From Clostridia bacterium (lineage in GTDB: Bacteria > Bacillota_A > Clostridia > Christensenellales > Aristaeellaceae): a stretch of DNA of 19,811 bases. The translations under genes were made by a program, and so were the position numbers. Shown here in pieces: positions 6,724 to 13,363 of this stretch. The DNA is taken from the NCBI GenBank assembly GCA_017432405.1, contig JAFRJF010000223.1, positions 1 to 19,811 of the forward strand, read 5' to 3'. The notes under the pieces are model-generated. The model did no database searches. It was not told where the DNA came from and saw only the letters and a list, made by a program, of their open reading frames with translations. Position 1 is the stretch's first letter, and each line of letters opens with the position of its first letter.

Positions 6724-7287
6724 ATGATCTGCAAATCATGTGGTGCAACAATCCCAAGCCAGCTGCTCAGGCAGGACAGCTTCAGCTGCCCCAACTGCGG
6801 CAGGGCTTACCGGCGCAGCACGCAGAACACCCGAAATACATCCGCCGGAACGGGCGAAAATCCCGCAGCAGTCAGGCAAAGCGTCCCTAGCAGCAGGCAA
6901 TCCTCCGGGGCGCTGCCCGGATGGCTGCTTCCTGTCACAGCAGGCGTCGCCTGCCTTGCCCTCGTCCTGTGCATCGTGCTGCTGGTCAGCGGAGGGTCAA
7001 AGGGGGCTTATTCGGTCTGCGGAGCTTTTGAGCCGGACAGAATCAATGCCGGAAAGAGCGTAACCAAGACCATCGATATCCCAAGGCAGCCGAATGTCCA
7101 GTACATCGTCGCCACCGAAAGCAATACACCGGGTATTACGACCAGTATCAAGAACAAGACGGAGACTTCCTTTGATATCGTCATGCGCAACGACAACGAA
7201 AAGTCGCGCAAGCCCATCATGAACTGGGTGCTGATACCCAGCAAAATCCCGGTGCTGACGTCGGATTCCGACGATGAAGCCCAGTAA
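6724..7287 (+). CDS. Zinc-ribbon single-span membrane protein, function unknown
   Basis: A 187-residue protein. Residues 1-30 form a zinc ribbon with C3, C6, C22 and C25 (MICKSCG and SCPNCGRAYRR). A Ser/Thr/Gln-rich linker follows (about 31-65), then one membrane span (about 67-89), then a domain of about 95 residues on the other side, predicted outside the cell, with beta-rich character (KSVTKTIDIP, VQYIVATES, SFDIVMRNDNEK). This layout is common in Clostridia for proteins labelled zinc-ribbon domain protein, whose role is unknown. It has its own promoter and is followed after 37 bases by the acetyltransferase gene without an obvious terminator, so the two may share a transcript. Confidence 0.8.
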   Translation: MICKSCGATIPSQLLRQDSFSCPNCGRAYRRSTQNTRNTSAGTGENPAAVRQSVPSSRQSSGALPGWLLPVTAGVACLALVLCIVLLVSGGSKGAYSVCGAFEPDRINAGKSVTKTIDIPRQPNVQYIVATESNTPGITTSIKNKTETSFDIVMRNDNEKSRKPIMNWVLIPSKIPVLTSDSDDEAQ

Positions 7288-7324
7288 TAACCGTAAGCCA
7301 CAGCATTGACACCGAGGCGCAGCC

Positions 7325-7897
7325 ATGATCTTTACAGACAGCTTCGTATACATGCCCGAGCTGAATACCCCGCGACTGCGGCTGCGCAGGCTGACCATGC
7401 GCGACGCTGCCGATATCTACCACTACAGCCGCGATACCGAGGTCGCCCGCCATGTGCTCTGGGACGCTCATCGCTCGATTTCCGAAAGTCGCGATTACCT
7501 GCGCTACATGCTGCGCCGATATCGCAGCCATGAGCCCGCAAGCTGGGGCATCGAATGGCGGCAGACCGGTCAAATCATCGGCACCATCGGCTTCATGTGG
7601 ATCCAGTCGGACAATTCCGCCGCAGAAGTGGGCTATTCCCTGTCCAGGGATTTCTGGAACCTGGGCATCATGACCGAGGCCTTGAAGGCCGTGATCGGTC
7701 ACGGCTTCATGGGCATGAACCTGAACCGAATCGAGGCCCAGCACGAGACGACCAACCCCGCCTCCGGGGCGGTGATGCGCAAGTGCGGCATGCGCCACGA
7801 GGGCACCCTGCGCCAGCGGCTGTACAACAAGGGGCGTTATGTGGATGTGGAGCTGTACGCCATACTGCGCAGCGAATACAGCAGCCGCATACGCTGA
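7325..7897 (+). CDS. GNAT N-acetyltransferase, RimJ/RimL-like
   Basis: A 190-residue acetyltransferase of the RimJ/RimL group, which moves acetyl from acetyl-CoA to protein N-termini, amino acids or antibiotics. Signatures: the opening ELNTPRLRLRRLTMRDAADIYHYSRD, the GTIGFM strand, the acetyl-CoA loop region EVGYSLSRDFWNLGIMTEALKAVIGHGF (variant of WGxGxxTEAL), and NRIEAQHETTNPASGAVMRKCGMRHEGTLR, the conserved C-terminal half including the Asn that packs near CoA. The start has GAGG about seven bases upstream; an ATG ten codons in (MPELNTPRL) is possible. It ends just before a strong bidirectional terminator. Substrate is unknown. Confidence 0.88.
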   Translation: MIFTDSFVYMPELNTPRLRLRRLTMRDAADIYHYSRDTEVARHVLWDAHRSISESRDYLRYMLRRYRSHEPASWGIEWRQTGQIIGTIGFMWIQSDNSAAEVGYSLSRDFWNLGIMTEALKAVIGHGFMGMNLNRIEAQHETTNPASGAVMRKCGMRHEGTLRQRLYNKGRYVDVELYAILRSEYSSRIR

Positions 7898-7907
7898 AGC
7901 CCCTGAC

Positions 7908-7938
7908 AAAAACGGACGGCGCCTGGCGTCCGTTTTTT
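7908..7938. terminator. Bidirectional terminator between the acetyltransferase and rpiB genes
   Basis: An 11-base-pair stem (AAAAACGGACG with CGTCCGTTTTT) encloses an eight-base loop, with an A-run on the left and six T on the right, so it can stop transcription from either side of this convergent gene pair. Confidence 0.85.
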
Positions 7939-7953
7939 ATCGGGCCAGTATGC

Positions 7954-8406
7954 TCATTGCACCGATTCGCCCCGATCCAGCATCATGATCTTGTCCACGC
8001 GCCGCTGGTGGCGTCCGCCCTGGAATTCGGTGTTCAGGAACACGTCCACGATGCCCTCGGCCATCACCGGGCCGATGGTGCGCGCGCCCATGGCGACGAT
8101 GTTGGCGTCGTTGTGCTGGCGGGCCAGCGCGGCGCTGACGGGCTCCGAGCACAGCGCACAGCGCACGCCGTGGATCTTGTTGGCCGAAATGGAAATGCCG
8201 ATGCCCGTGCCGCAGATCAGTATGCCCTTTTCACACTCGCCCGAAACCACGGCCTTCGACACCCGCTCCGCATAGATCGGATAATCGGTCGAATCGGTGA
8301 CATCGCTGCCAAAGTTGACCACCTCGTAGCCCTTTTCCTCCAGGTATTGAACCAGGTGCTGCTTGAGCTCCACGCCGCCGTGGTCGTTGCCAATCGCAAT
8401 CTTCAT
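7954..8406 (-). CDS. rpiB: Ribose 5-phosphate isomerase B
   Basis: RpiB interconverts ribulose 5-phosphate and ribose 5-phosphate in the pentose phosphate pathway. The 150-residue product matches the family length and its signatures: MKIAIGNDHGG (D8, H9), active-site C65 in ILICGTGIGISISANK, and the conserved His in RQHNDANI (H98). The very similar allose/galactose isomerase subunits (LacA/LacB) share the fold, but the catalytic Cys with CGTGIG and lone gene copy favour RpiB. The ATG at 8406 was chosen over one nine codons upstream since GAGGAG lies eight bases before it and MKIAIGNDHGG is the standard start. It has its own promoter and converges on the terminator at 7908-7938. Confidence 0.93.
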   Translation of the reverse strand: MKIAIGNDHGGVELKQHLVQYLEEKGYEVVNFGSDVTDSTDYPIYAERVSKAVVSGECEKGILICGTGIGISISANKIHGVRCALCSEPVSAALARQHNDANIVAMGARTIGPVMAEGIVDVFLNTEFQGGRHQRRVDKIMMLDRGESVQ

Positions 8407-8456
8407 ATCCAACACTCCTCGCATCATTCGCAATAGTATAGAAAGTCCTCTGTAAA

Positions 8457-8485
8457 ACTATACCGCATTTGCCGTCCGATGTCAA
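8457..8485 (-). promoter_or_regulatory. Sigma-A promoter of rpiB
   Basis: Minus strand TTGACA (8485-8480), 17-base spacer, TATAGT (8462-8457). It lies in the 96-base gap after the metal transporter gene, which lacks a convincing terminator, so some rpiB mRNA may also come from read-through. Confidence 0.82.
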
Positions 8486-8502
8486 TGCGATCGAAGGAAA
8501 AA

Positions 8503-9387
8503 CTACGCGCCCTCCCCCGCCGGGTTGACGTGGATCATGATGTGCTTGACCTGGGGAAAGGCCTTCTCCACGTCGTCGTGCACGCCCTCGGCGATGGCGT
8601 GGGCCGCGCTGAGGGTCAGCGTGTCGTCCAGGGCGATCTCCAGCTCCACGTACAGCCGGCTGCCGAATTCCCGGGTGCGCAGCACGTCGATGCGCCGCAC
8701 GCCCCCGTGGGCCAGCACGCACTGACGGATCTGTCCCTCGGTCTTCGGATCGCCGCTGTGATCCACCATGCGGTCCACGGCGTCCCGGAAGATATCGAAG
8801 GCGGCCTTGACGATGAAGGCGCAGATGACCACGCTGGCCAGCGGGTCCATCATCGGCACGCCCAGCCGCGCCCCGGCGATGCCGATCAGCGCGCCCACGG
8901 AGCTGAGGGCGTCGGAGCGGTGGTGCCATGCGTCGGCCATCAACGCCGGCGACGCCAGCCTGCGGGCGTAAGAGCGGGTATACCAGAACATGCCCTCCTT
9001 CACGGCGATGGAGACGATGGCCGCCGCCAGGGCCAGCAGCCCCGGCACGAGTCTGTCGCCCACCTTGCCGCTCAGAACTTCCCTCGCCCCGTTATAGCCG
9101 ATGAGCAGGCCCGTCACCAGAAGCACCCCCGCCAGCACGATGGCGGCCACGCATTCCATGCGCTCGTGGCCGTAGGGGTGCTCCCTGTCCGGCGCCTTGC
9201 CGGAGAGCCGAAGGCCGACCATCACGATGAGCGTGCTGAATATGTCCGAGGCGGAATGCACAGCGTCCGAGACCATCGCCCCCGAATGGGCGATCAGCCC
9301 CGCCGCCAGCTTTCCCGCGGACAGCAGCAGGTTGACCAGTATGCTGACGCTCGAGACCCTGAGCGCCTGCTGAGATTGGTTCAGCAT
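8503..9387 (-). CDS. czcD: Cation diffusion facilitator (metal efflux), CzcD type
   Basis: A 294-residue CDF transporter, a proton-coupled exporter of divalent metal ions. Six membrane spans fill about residues 10-205. The transport-site residues are visible: H44 and D48 in SDAVHSASD (second span) and H155 and D159 in ADAWHHRSDALSS (fifth span). The His-containing loop DREHPYGHERME (about 67-78) is typical of the family. The C-terminal cytoplasmic ferredoxin-like domain (about 212-290) ends KHIMIHVNPA, with His residues in the usual metal-sensing positions. The ATG at 9387 follows GGAGGAG by four bases; upstream codons encode riboswitch and terminator RNA, not protein. A NiCo-type riboswitch in the leader argues that the substrate is Co2+, Ni2+ or Fe2+ rather than Zn2+ (inference). 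Confidence 0.92.
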   Translation of the reverse strand: MLNQSQQALRVSSVSILVNLLLSAGKLAAGLIAHSGAMVSDAVHSASDIFSTLIVMVGLRLSGKAPDREHPYGHERMECVAAIVLAGVLLVTGLLIGYNGAREVLSGKVGDRLVPGLLALAAAIVSIAVKEGMFWYTRSYARRLASPALMADAWHHRSDALSSVGALIGIAGARLGVPMMDPLASVVICAFIVKAAFDIFRDAVDRMVDHSGDPKTEGQIRQCVLAHGGVRRIDVLRTREFGSRLYVELEIALDDTLTLSAAHAIAEGVHDDVEKAFPQVKHIMIHVNPAGEGA

Positions 9388-9410
9388 GATACTCCTCCTC
9401 AGCCCGCAGA

Positions 9411-9453
9411 TATAAAAAGACCGCGGGTAAGTCATTTTACGACTGTCCCGCGG
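9411..9453 (-). terminator. Riboswitch-controlled intrinsic terminator
   Basis: On the minus strand CCGCGGG (9453-9447) pairs with CCCGCGG (9427-9421), with an inner AGTC/GACT extension, followed by TCTTTTTATA. The 5' arm uses the end of aptamer helix P4 and the start of the conserved GGGACAG, so aptamer and terminator cannot both form. This is the expression platform expected of an ON switch. Confidence 0.85.
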
Positions 9454-9505
9454 ATCAAATGCCTCCGCTATCACTTGCGTGACCCGGCTCCCATGGGCCT
9501 GTTCA
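9443..9505 (-). ncRNA. NiCo (czcD-type) riboswitch aptamer
   Basis: Minus-strand RNA reads CAGGC, a small GGCCC-AUG-GG(A)GCC helix (P2), the conserved AGCCGGG, a UCAC-GCAA-GUGA hairpin (P3, 9471-9482), then UA, a GCGGA/UCCGC hairpin (P4, arms 9468-9464 and 9454-9450), and finally the conserved GGGACAG (9449-9443). Order, spacing and the two conserved purine-rich strands match the four-way-junction NiCo aptamer known upstream of CDF exporters in Firmicutes, reported to bind Co2+ and Ni2+ and later also Fe2+. P2 is short and P1 is weak (GUGA with UCGU), which is the main reservation. The gene it precedes is a CDF exporter, as expected. Confidence 0.85.
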
Positions 9506-9510
9506 CGGTT

Positions 9511-9539
9511 ATAATACCTTACTTTTCAGAAAAACGCAA
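9511..9539 (-). promoter_or_regulatory. Sigma-A promoter of the riboswitch-czcD unit
   Basis: Minus strand TTGCGT (9539-9534), 17-base spacer, TATTAT (9516-9511). The predicted start, about 9505, falls right at the 5' edge of the aptamer. Confidence 0.7.
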
Positions 9540-9563
9540 GTAAAAGTTCGGTAATTGTATGTG

Positions 9564-9593
9564 CAACCGCGTCGGTTGAATCTTATGAAGATT
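9564..9593. promoter_or_regulatory. Two adjacent 15-base palindromes in the GH42 promoter (candidate operators)
   Basis: CAACCG-CGT-CGGTTG (9564-9578) is followed without a gap by AATCTT-ATG-AAGATT (9579-9593). The first overlaps the -35 box, the second fills most of the -35/-10 spacer. Each has perfect six-base arms around a three-base centre. Position suggests repressor binding that blocks RNA polymerase; no regulator gene is in the window. Confidence 0.55.
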
Positions 9594-9604
9594 TCTGTTA
9601 TAAT
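9576..9604 (+). promoter_or_regulatory. Sigma-A promoter of the GH42-HAD-macrodomain cluster
   Basis: TTGAAT (9576-9581), 17-base spacer, TATAAT (9599-9604). Start near 9611, giving a leader of about 75 bases with AAGGAG eight bases before the ATG at 9686. Confidence 0.8.
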
Positions 9605-9685
9605 TGAACCATACTTCGACTTCAATTGTAACGGCATCCTCCGGGCCGCCACTATGACAACGATTCTATAAAAGGAGCATTGCAC

Positions 9686-11707
9686 ATGCCTGAACTGAAG
9701 CTGCCCTTTATCGGTCACGGGGGCGACTACAACCCCGACCAGTGGCTGGACCGGCCCGATATCCTCGAAGAGGACATCCGTCTGATGAAGCTGGCGGGCT
9801 GCAACCTGATGAGCGTGGGCATCTTCGCCTGGTCCGCGCTGGAGCCCGAGGAGGGGCGTTTCACCTTCGACTGGCTGGAGGACGCGCTGGACCGGCTGCA
9901 CGGGGCGGGCATCTCCGCCTTCCTGGCCACGCCCAGCGGCGCGCGCCCGGCCTGGATGAGCCAGAAATACCCCGAGGTGCTCCGCGTGCGGGAGGACGGC
10001 GGGCGCAACCTCCACGGCGGCAGGCACAACCACTGCTTTACCTCCCCCACCTACCGGTCCTTTGTGGCGCGGATCAACCGGGCCCTGGCCGTACGCTTCG
10101 GCCATCACCCGGCGGTGGTGGGCTGGCACATCTCCAATGAATACAGCGGCGAATGCCACTGCGAACTGTGCCAGCAGGCCTTCCGCCGGTTCCTGAAGGA
10201 AAGCTACGGCACGCTGGACGCCCTCAACCACGCCTGGTGGACCGGATTTTGGAGCAAGCGCTACACCGACTGGGAACAGCTGCACAGCCCAACGGCCATC
10301 GGCGAAACGTCCATCCACGGCCTGAACCTGGCGTGGAAGCGCTTCGTCACCCACCAGACCGTCGACTTCATCAGGGCCGAGGCTGCGCCGCTGCGGGAAT
10401 TGACCCCGGACCTGCCCGTCACCACCAACCTGATGGAGATGTTCGGGGGCCTGGATTACCGCGCGGTCGCCGACGCTCTGGATTTTACCAGCTTCGACAG
10501 CTATCCCAAGTGGGGCCACGGCGACGGGGAGCAGGTCGCCCTCGGCGCGGCCTTCAACTACGACTGGATGCGCTCGCTGAAGCAAAGACCCTTCGCGCTG
10601 ATGGAGTCCACGCCCTCCCAGGTCAACTGGCACGACGTCTGCAAGCTGAAAAAGCCGGGCATGCACGTGCTGTCCAGCCTCCAGGCCGTCGCCCACGGCG
10701 CGGACACCGTTCAGTATTTCCAGTGGCGCAAGAGCCGCGGCGCGGCGGAGAAGTTCCACGGCGCGGTGGTGGACCACGCGGGCCACGAGCACACCCGCAC
10801 CTTCCGGGACGTGCAGGCAGTCGGGGCGCTGCTGCCCAGGTTGAGAGAGGTCAGCGGGACGATGCCCGACCCAAGGGCTGCCCTGCTGTTCGATGCAGAA
10901 AACCGCTGGGCGCTGGCAGACTGCCAGGGCCCCCGCAGGGACATGCGCCACGACGAAACCGTGCTGGCCCACTACAGGGCGCTGAAGCGGCAGGGCATCG
11001 ACCTGAACATCATCGACCAAACCTGCGACTTTGGCCGCTACAGGCTGCTCGCCGCGCCGATGCTGTACCTGCTGCGCCCCGGCGTCGCCGAGCGCCTGTC
11101 GGCCTTCGTGGAGGGCGGCGGCACGCTGGTGTGCACCTGCCCCACCGGACGGGTGGATGCGGACGACCTGTGCTTCCTGGGCGGCTTCCCCGGGCCGCTG
11201 CGCCAGCTGCTGGGCATATGGATCGAGGAGATCGACGCCCTCTGGGACGACGAGCGCAACGGCATACGCACTCAGGACGGCAAAACCTACGCCTGCGAGG
11301 CCCTCTGCGACCTGATCCACGCCGAAGGGGCGGAGGTGCTGGCGACCTATACGGACGACTTCTATGCGGGCAGGGCCTGCGTCACCGCCAACCGCTTCGG
11401 CAAAGGCAGGGCGTACTACATCGCCACCTGCCCGGACGCCGACTATCTGGACGCTTTTTACGGGAGGCTCGTTGCCGAAGCGGGCATAGCGCCGGTGGTT
11501 TCCCGCCTGCCCGCGGGCGTGCAGGCGACCCGGCGGGGCGACACCGCCTTCGTCATGAACTTTGCCGGCACGCCGGTCGAGGTGGCGCTGCCGGAGGGCG
11601 CGGACCTGCTCACCGGCGAGAGGACGGGCAGGCGCGCAACGCTGCCGGTCAACGGCTTCAGGATCATCAGAACAAGCACAAATAGAGAGGACAAACAGCA
11701 TGGCTAA
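9686..11707 (+). CDS. Beta-galactosidase, glycoside hydrolase family 42
   Basis: A 673-residue GH42 enzyme that removes terminal beta-galactosyl (sometimes alpha-arabinosyl) residues by a retaining mechanism. The TIM barrel opens with GGDYNPDQWLDRPDILEED, the family hallmark. The acid/base is E152 in GWHISNEYSG and the nucleophile E307 in FALMESTPSQVNW. Four cysteines (C117, C157, C159, C162, in HNHCF and ECHCELC) form the GH42 structural zinc site. The middle domain (about 390-600) is the trimerisation-type domain, and the short C-terminal beta domain ends near residue 665. No signal peptide, so it acts in the cytoplasm on imported galactosides. Start is ATG 9686, not the TTG two codons earlier. 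The 3' end overlaps the HAD gene by eight bases. Confidence 0.94.
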   Translation: MPELKLPFIGHGGDYNPDQWLDRPDILEEDIRLMKLAGCNLMSVGIFAWSALEPEEGRFTFDWLEDALDRLHGAGISAFLATPSGARPAWMSQKYPEVLRVREDGGRNLHGGRHNHCFTSPTYRSFVARINRALAVRFGHHPAVVGWHISNEYSGECHCELCQQAFRRFLKESYGTLDALNHAWWTGFWSKRYTDWEQLHSPTAIGETSIHGLNLAWKRFVTHQTVDFIRAEAAPLRELTPDLPVTTNLMEMFGGLDYRAVADALDFTSFDSYPKWGHGDGEQVALGAAFNYDWMRSLKQRPFALMESTPSQVNWHDVCKLKKPGMHVLSSLQAVAHGADTVQYFQWRKSRGAAEKFHGAVVDHAGHEHTRTFRDVQAVGALLPRLREVSGTMPDPRAALLFDAENRWALADCQGPRRDMRHDETVLAHYRALKRQGIDLNIIDQTCDFGRYRLLAAPMLYLLRPGVAERLSAFVEGGGTLVCTCPTGRVDADDLCFLGGFPGPLRQLLGIWIEEIDALWDDERNGIRTQDGKTYACEALCDLIHAEGAEVLATYTDDFYAGRACVTANRFGKGRAYYIATCPDADYLDAFYGRLVAEAGIAPVVSRLPAGVQATRRGDTAFVMNFAGTPVEVALPEGADLLTGERTGRRATLPVNGFRIIRTSTNREDKQHG

Positions 11708-12521
11708 AGACATACGATTGATCGCGCTGGACCTGGACGGGACGCTGCTGACCACCGACAAGCGACTGTCCGACCGCAACCGCAACGCGCTGCTGCGTGC
11801 CAGCGAGAAAGGCATAACCGTCGTACCGGTCACGGGAAGGATCTACAACGGCCTGCCCCGGTCGGTCCTCGAGCTCCCCTGTCTGAAATACGCGATACTC
11901 TCCAACGGCGCGTCCGTCTACGACGTGGACAACGACCGCCTGCTCTGCCGCGCCGAGATGCCGTTGGCGCAGGCCCTGGATATCATGTCCTGGCTGGACG
12001 GCCAGCCGGTGATCTACGACTGCTACGCCGAGGGCAGGGGCTTCATGACCGAAGCCATGTGGAACCGGATCGACCAATATGCCTGGAGCCCCATCGTCGT
12101 GGATTACATGAAGTCGATACGAACCCCCGTGCCGGAGCTGAAGGCCTTCCTGCGGCAGAAGGGCGGGGATATCCAGAAGATCCAGGCGTTCTGCCGGGAC
12201 GAGGAAACCCAGCGCCGTCTGCTGGGGCACATGCCCTTTTCGGGGATCGCCGTATCCTCCTCCGTGCCGCGCAACGTCGAGATCAACCGCGAGGACGCCA
12301 CCAAGGGCCGCGCCCTGCTGGCGCTGGCAAAGCACCTGGGCCTGGAGCGGGATCAGGTCATGGCCTTCGGGGACGGCCTCAACGACATCAGCATGATCGA
12401 AAGCGCGGGCGTCGGCGTGGCCATGGGCAACGCCGTGGACGAGGTGCGCAGCGCGGCGGATCAAATCACCGCCACCAACGACGAAGACGGCGTTGCGGCG
12501 GTGATCGAGGCACTGCTGTAA
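11700..12521 (+). CDS. HAD-superfamily phosphatase, Cof type (IIB)
   Basis: A 273-residue Cof-type HAD hydrolase, a group that dephosphorylates sugar phosphates and other small metabolites. Motif I is ALDLDGTLL with nucleophile D11 and general acid D13; motif II is the Thr of VPVTGR; motif III is the Lys in EDATKGRAL; motif IV is FGDGLNDISM with D225 and D229 for Mg2+. The cap domain spans about residues 85-190. The ATG lies inside the last codons of the GH42 gene (eight-base overlap) with GAGAGG nine bases upstream, so the two are coupled. The context hints at a sugar or sugar-nucleotide phosphate as substrate, but Cof substrates cannot be read from sequence. Confidence 0.92.
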   Translation: MAKDIRLIALDLDGTLLTTDKRLSDRNRNALLRASEKGITVVPVTGRIYNGLPRSVLELPCLKYAILSNGASVYDVDNDRLLCRAEMPLAQALDIMSWLDGQPVIYDCYAEGRGFMTEAMWNRIDQYAWSPIVVDYMKSIRTPVPELKAFLRQKGGDIQKIQAFCRDEETQRRLLGHMPFSGIAVSSSVPRNVEINREDATKGRALLALAKHLGLERDQVMAFGDGLNDISMIESAGVGVAMGNAVDEVRSAADQITATNDEDGVAAVIEALL

Positions 12522-12550
12522 CCGGACAATTTATAAAAGGAATGAAGCAT

Positions 12551-13363
12551 ATGAATCATCAGCTGACGCAGGACGAGCGCCTGACCCGCCTGGTCGAGGT
12601 ATTCAAGGCGGATTCCGGGGAGTACAGCCACATCGAAACCCCGAGGGATGCGGAGGGCCGGCGCAGGATACTGCGCTCGCTGATGAACATCCGCAGACCG
12701 GGCCCGCTGCCCGGCGACGCCCTTCGCCTTCAGGATGAATACCTCCGTGAGCGGGCGGCGGAGAAGGGCGTTGTCACGCTCGCGGATATTCCCGTGATCC
12801 GGGACGGCCTCTCCATCTGGCAGGGGGACATCACCCGGCTGGCCGTGGACGCCATCGTGAACGCGGCCAATTCACAGATGCTGGGGTGCTTCGTACCGAT
12901 GCACACCTGCATCGACAACTGCATCCACACCTTCGCCGGCGTCCAGCTTCGCCAGGCGTGCGCCCGGCAGATGGCCGCCCTGCGCGCCCGCTTCGGCCTG
13001 GACTACGAGCAGCCCACCGCCGTGCCGATGCTGACGGACGCCTACAACCTGCCGGCGAAGAAGGTGATCCACATCGTAGGCCCGATCGTTGCAGATCGCC
13101 TGACGCCCGGGCTGGAGCGTGACCTGTCGGACTGCTATGCCAATACGCTGGACCTTTGCGCGGAAAACGGGCTGCGCTCGGTGGCGTTCTGCTGCATCTC
13201 CACCGGGGTCTTCCGCTTCCCCGGTGAAAGGGCGGCCCAAATCGCCGTGTCGACGGTCAGCAGATGGAAAGCGGCCCACCCGGAGGGGGTGAACCGCGTG
13301 ATCTTCAACGTGTTCAAGGATGCGGACAGGGTTTTTTATGAACGGCAGCTGGAGCGCCTATAA
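12551..13363 (+). CDS. Zinc-type macrodomain protein, ADP-ribosyl-protein hydrolase
   Basis: A 270-residue protein of the Firmicute macrodomain class that removes ADP-ribose from proteins. An N-terminal helical region (about 1-80) precedes the macrodomain. Visible motifs: IWQGDITRLAVDAIVNAANSQM (about 89-110, ADP-ribose binding), then LGCFVPMHTCIDNCIHTFAGVQLR, whose Cys/His cluster (C113, H118, C120 are likely ligands) marks the zinc-containing group, and the catalytic glycine-rich loop CISTGVFRFPGE (about 215-226). The ATG at 12551 has AAAAGGA nine bases upstream; an ATG three codons earlier abuts that site and is less likely. It follows the HAD gene by 29 bases on the same strand. Best-studied relatives sit beside a SirTM sirtuin and a lipoylated GcvH-like protein; neither is present here. 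Confidence 0.9.
   Translation: MNHQLTQDERLTRLVEVFKADSGEYSHIETPRDAEGRRRILRSLMNIRRPGPLPGDALRLQDEYLRERAAEKGVVTLADIPVIRDGLSIWQGDITRLAVDAIVNAANSQMLGCFVPMHTCIDNCIHTFAGVQLRQACARQMAALRARFGLDYEQPTAVPMLTDAYNLPAKKVIHIVGPIVADRLTPGLERDLSDCYANTLDLCAENGLRSVAFCCISTGVFRFPGERAAQIAVSTVSRWKAAHPEGVNRVIFNVFKDADRVFYERQLERL

Noticed and set aside
9509..11833. A 774-codon open frame on the minus strand opposite the GH42 gene
   Set aside because: It is the antisense shadow of a clearly recognised GH42 gene in GC-rich DNA; its translation is Val/His/Gln/Ala-rich with no domain, and it would run through the GH42 promoter.
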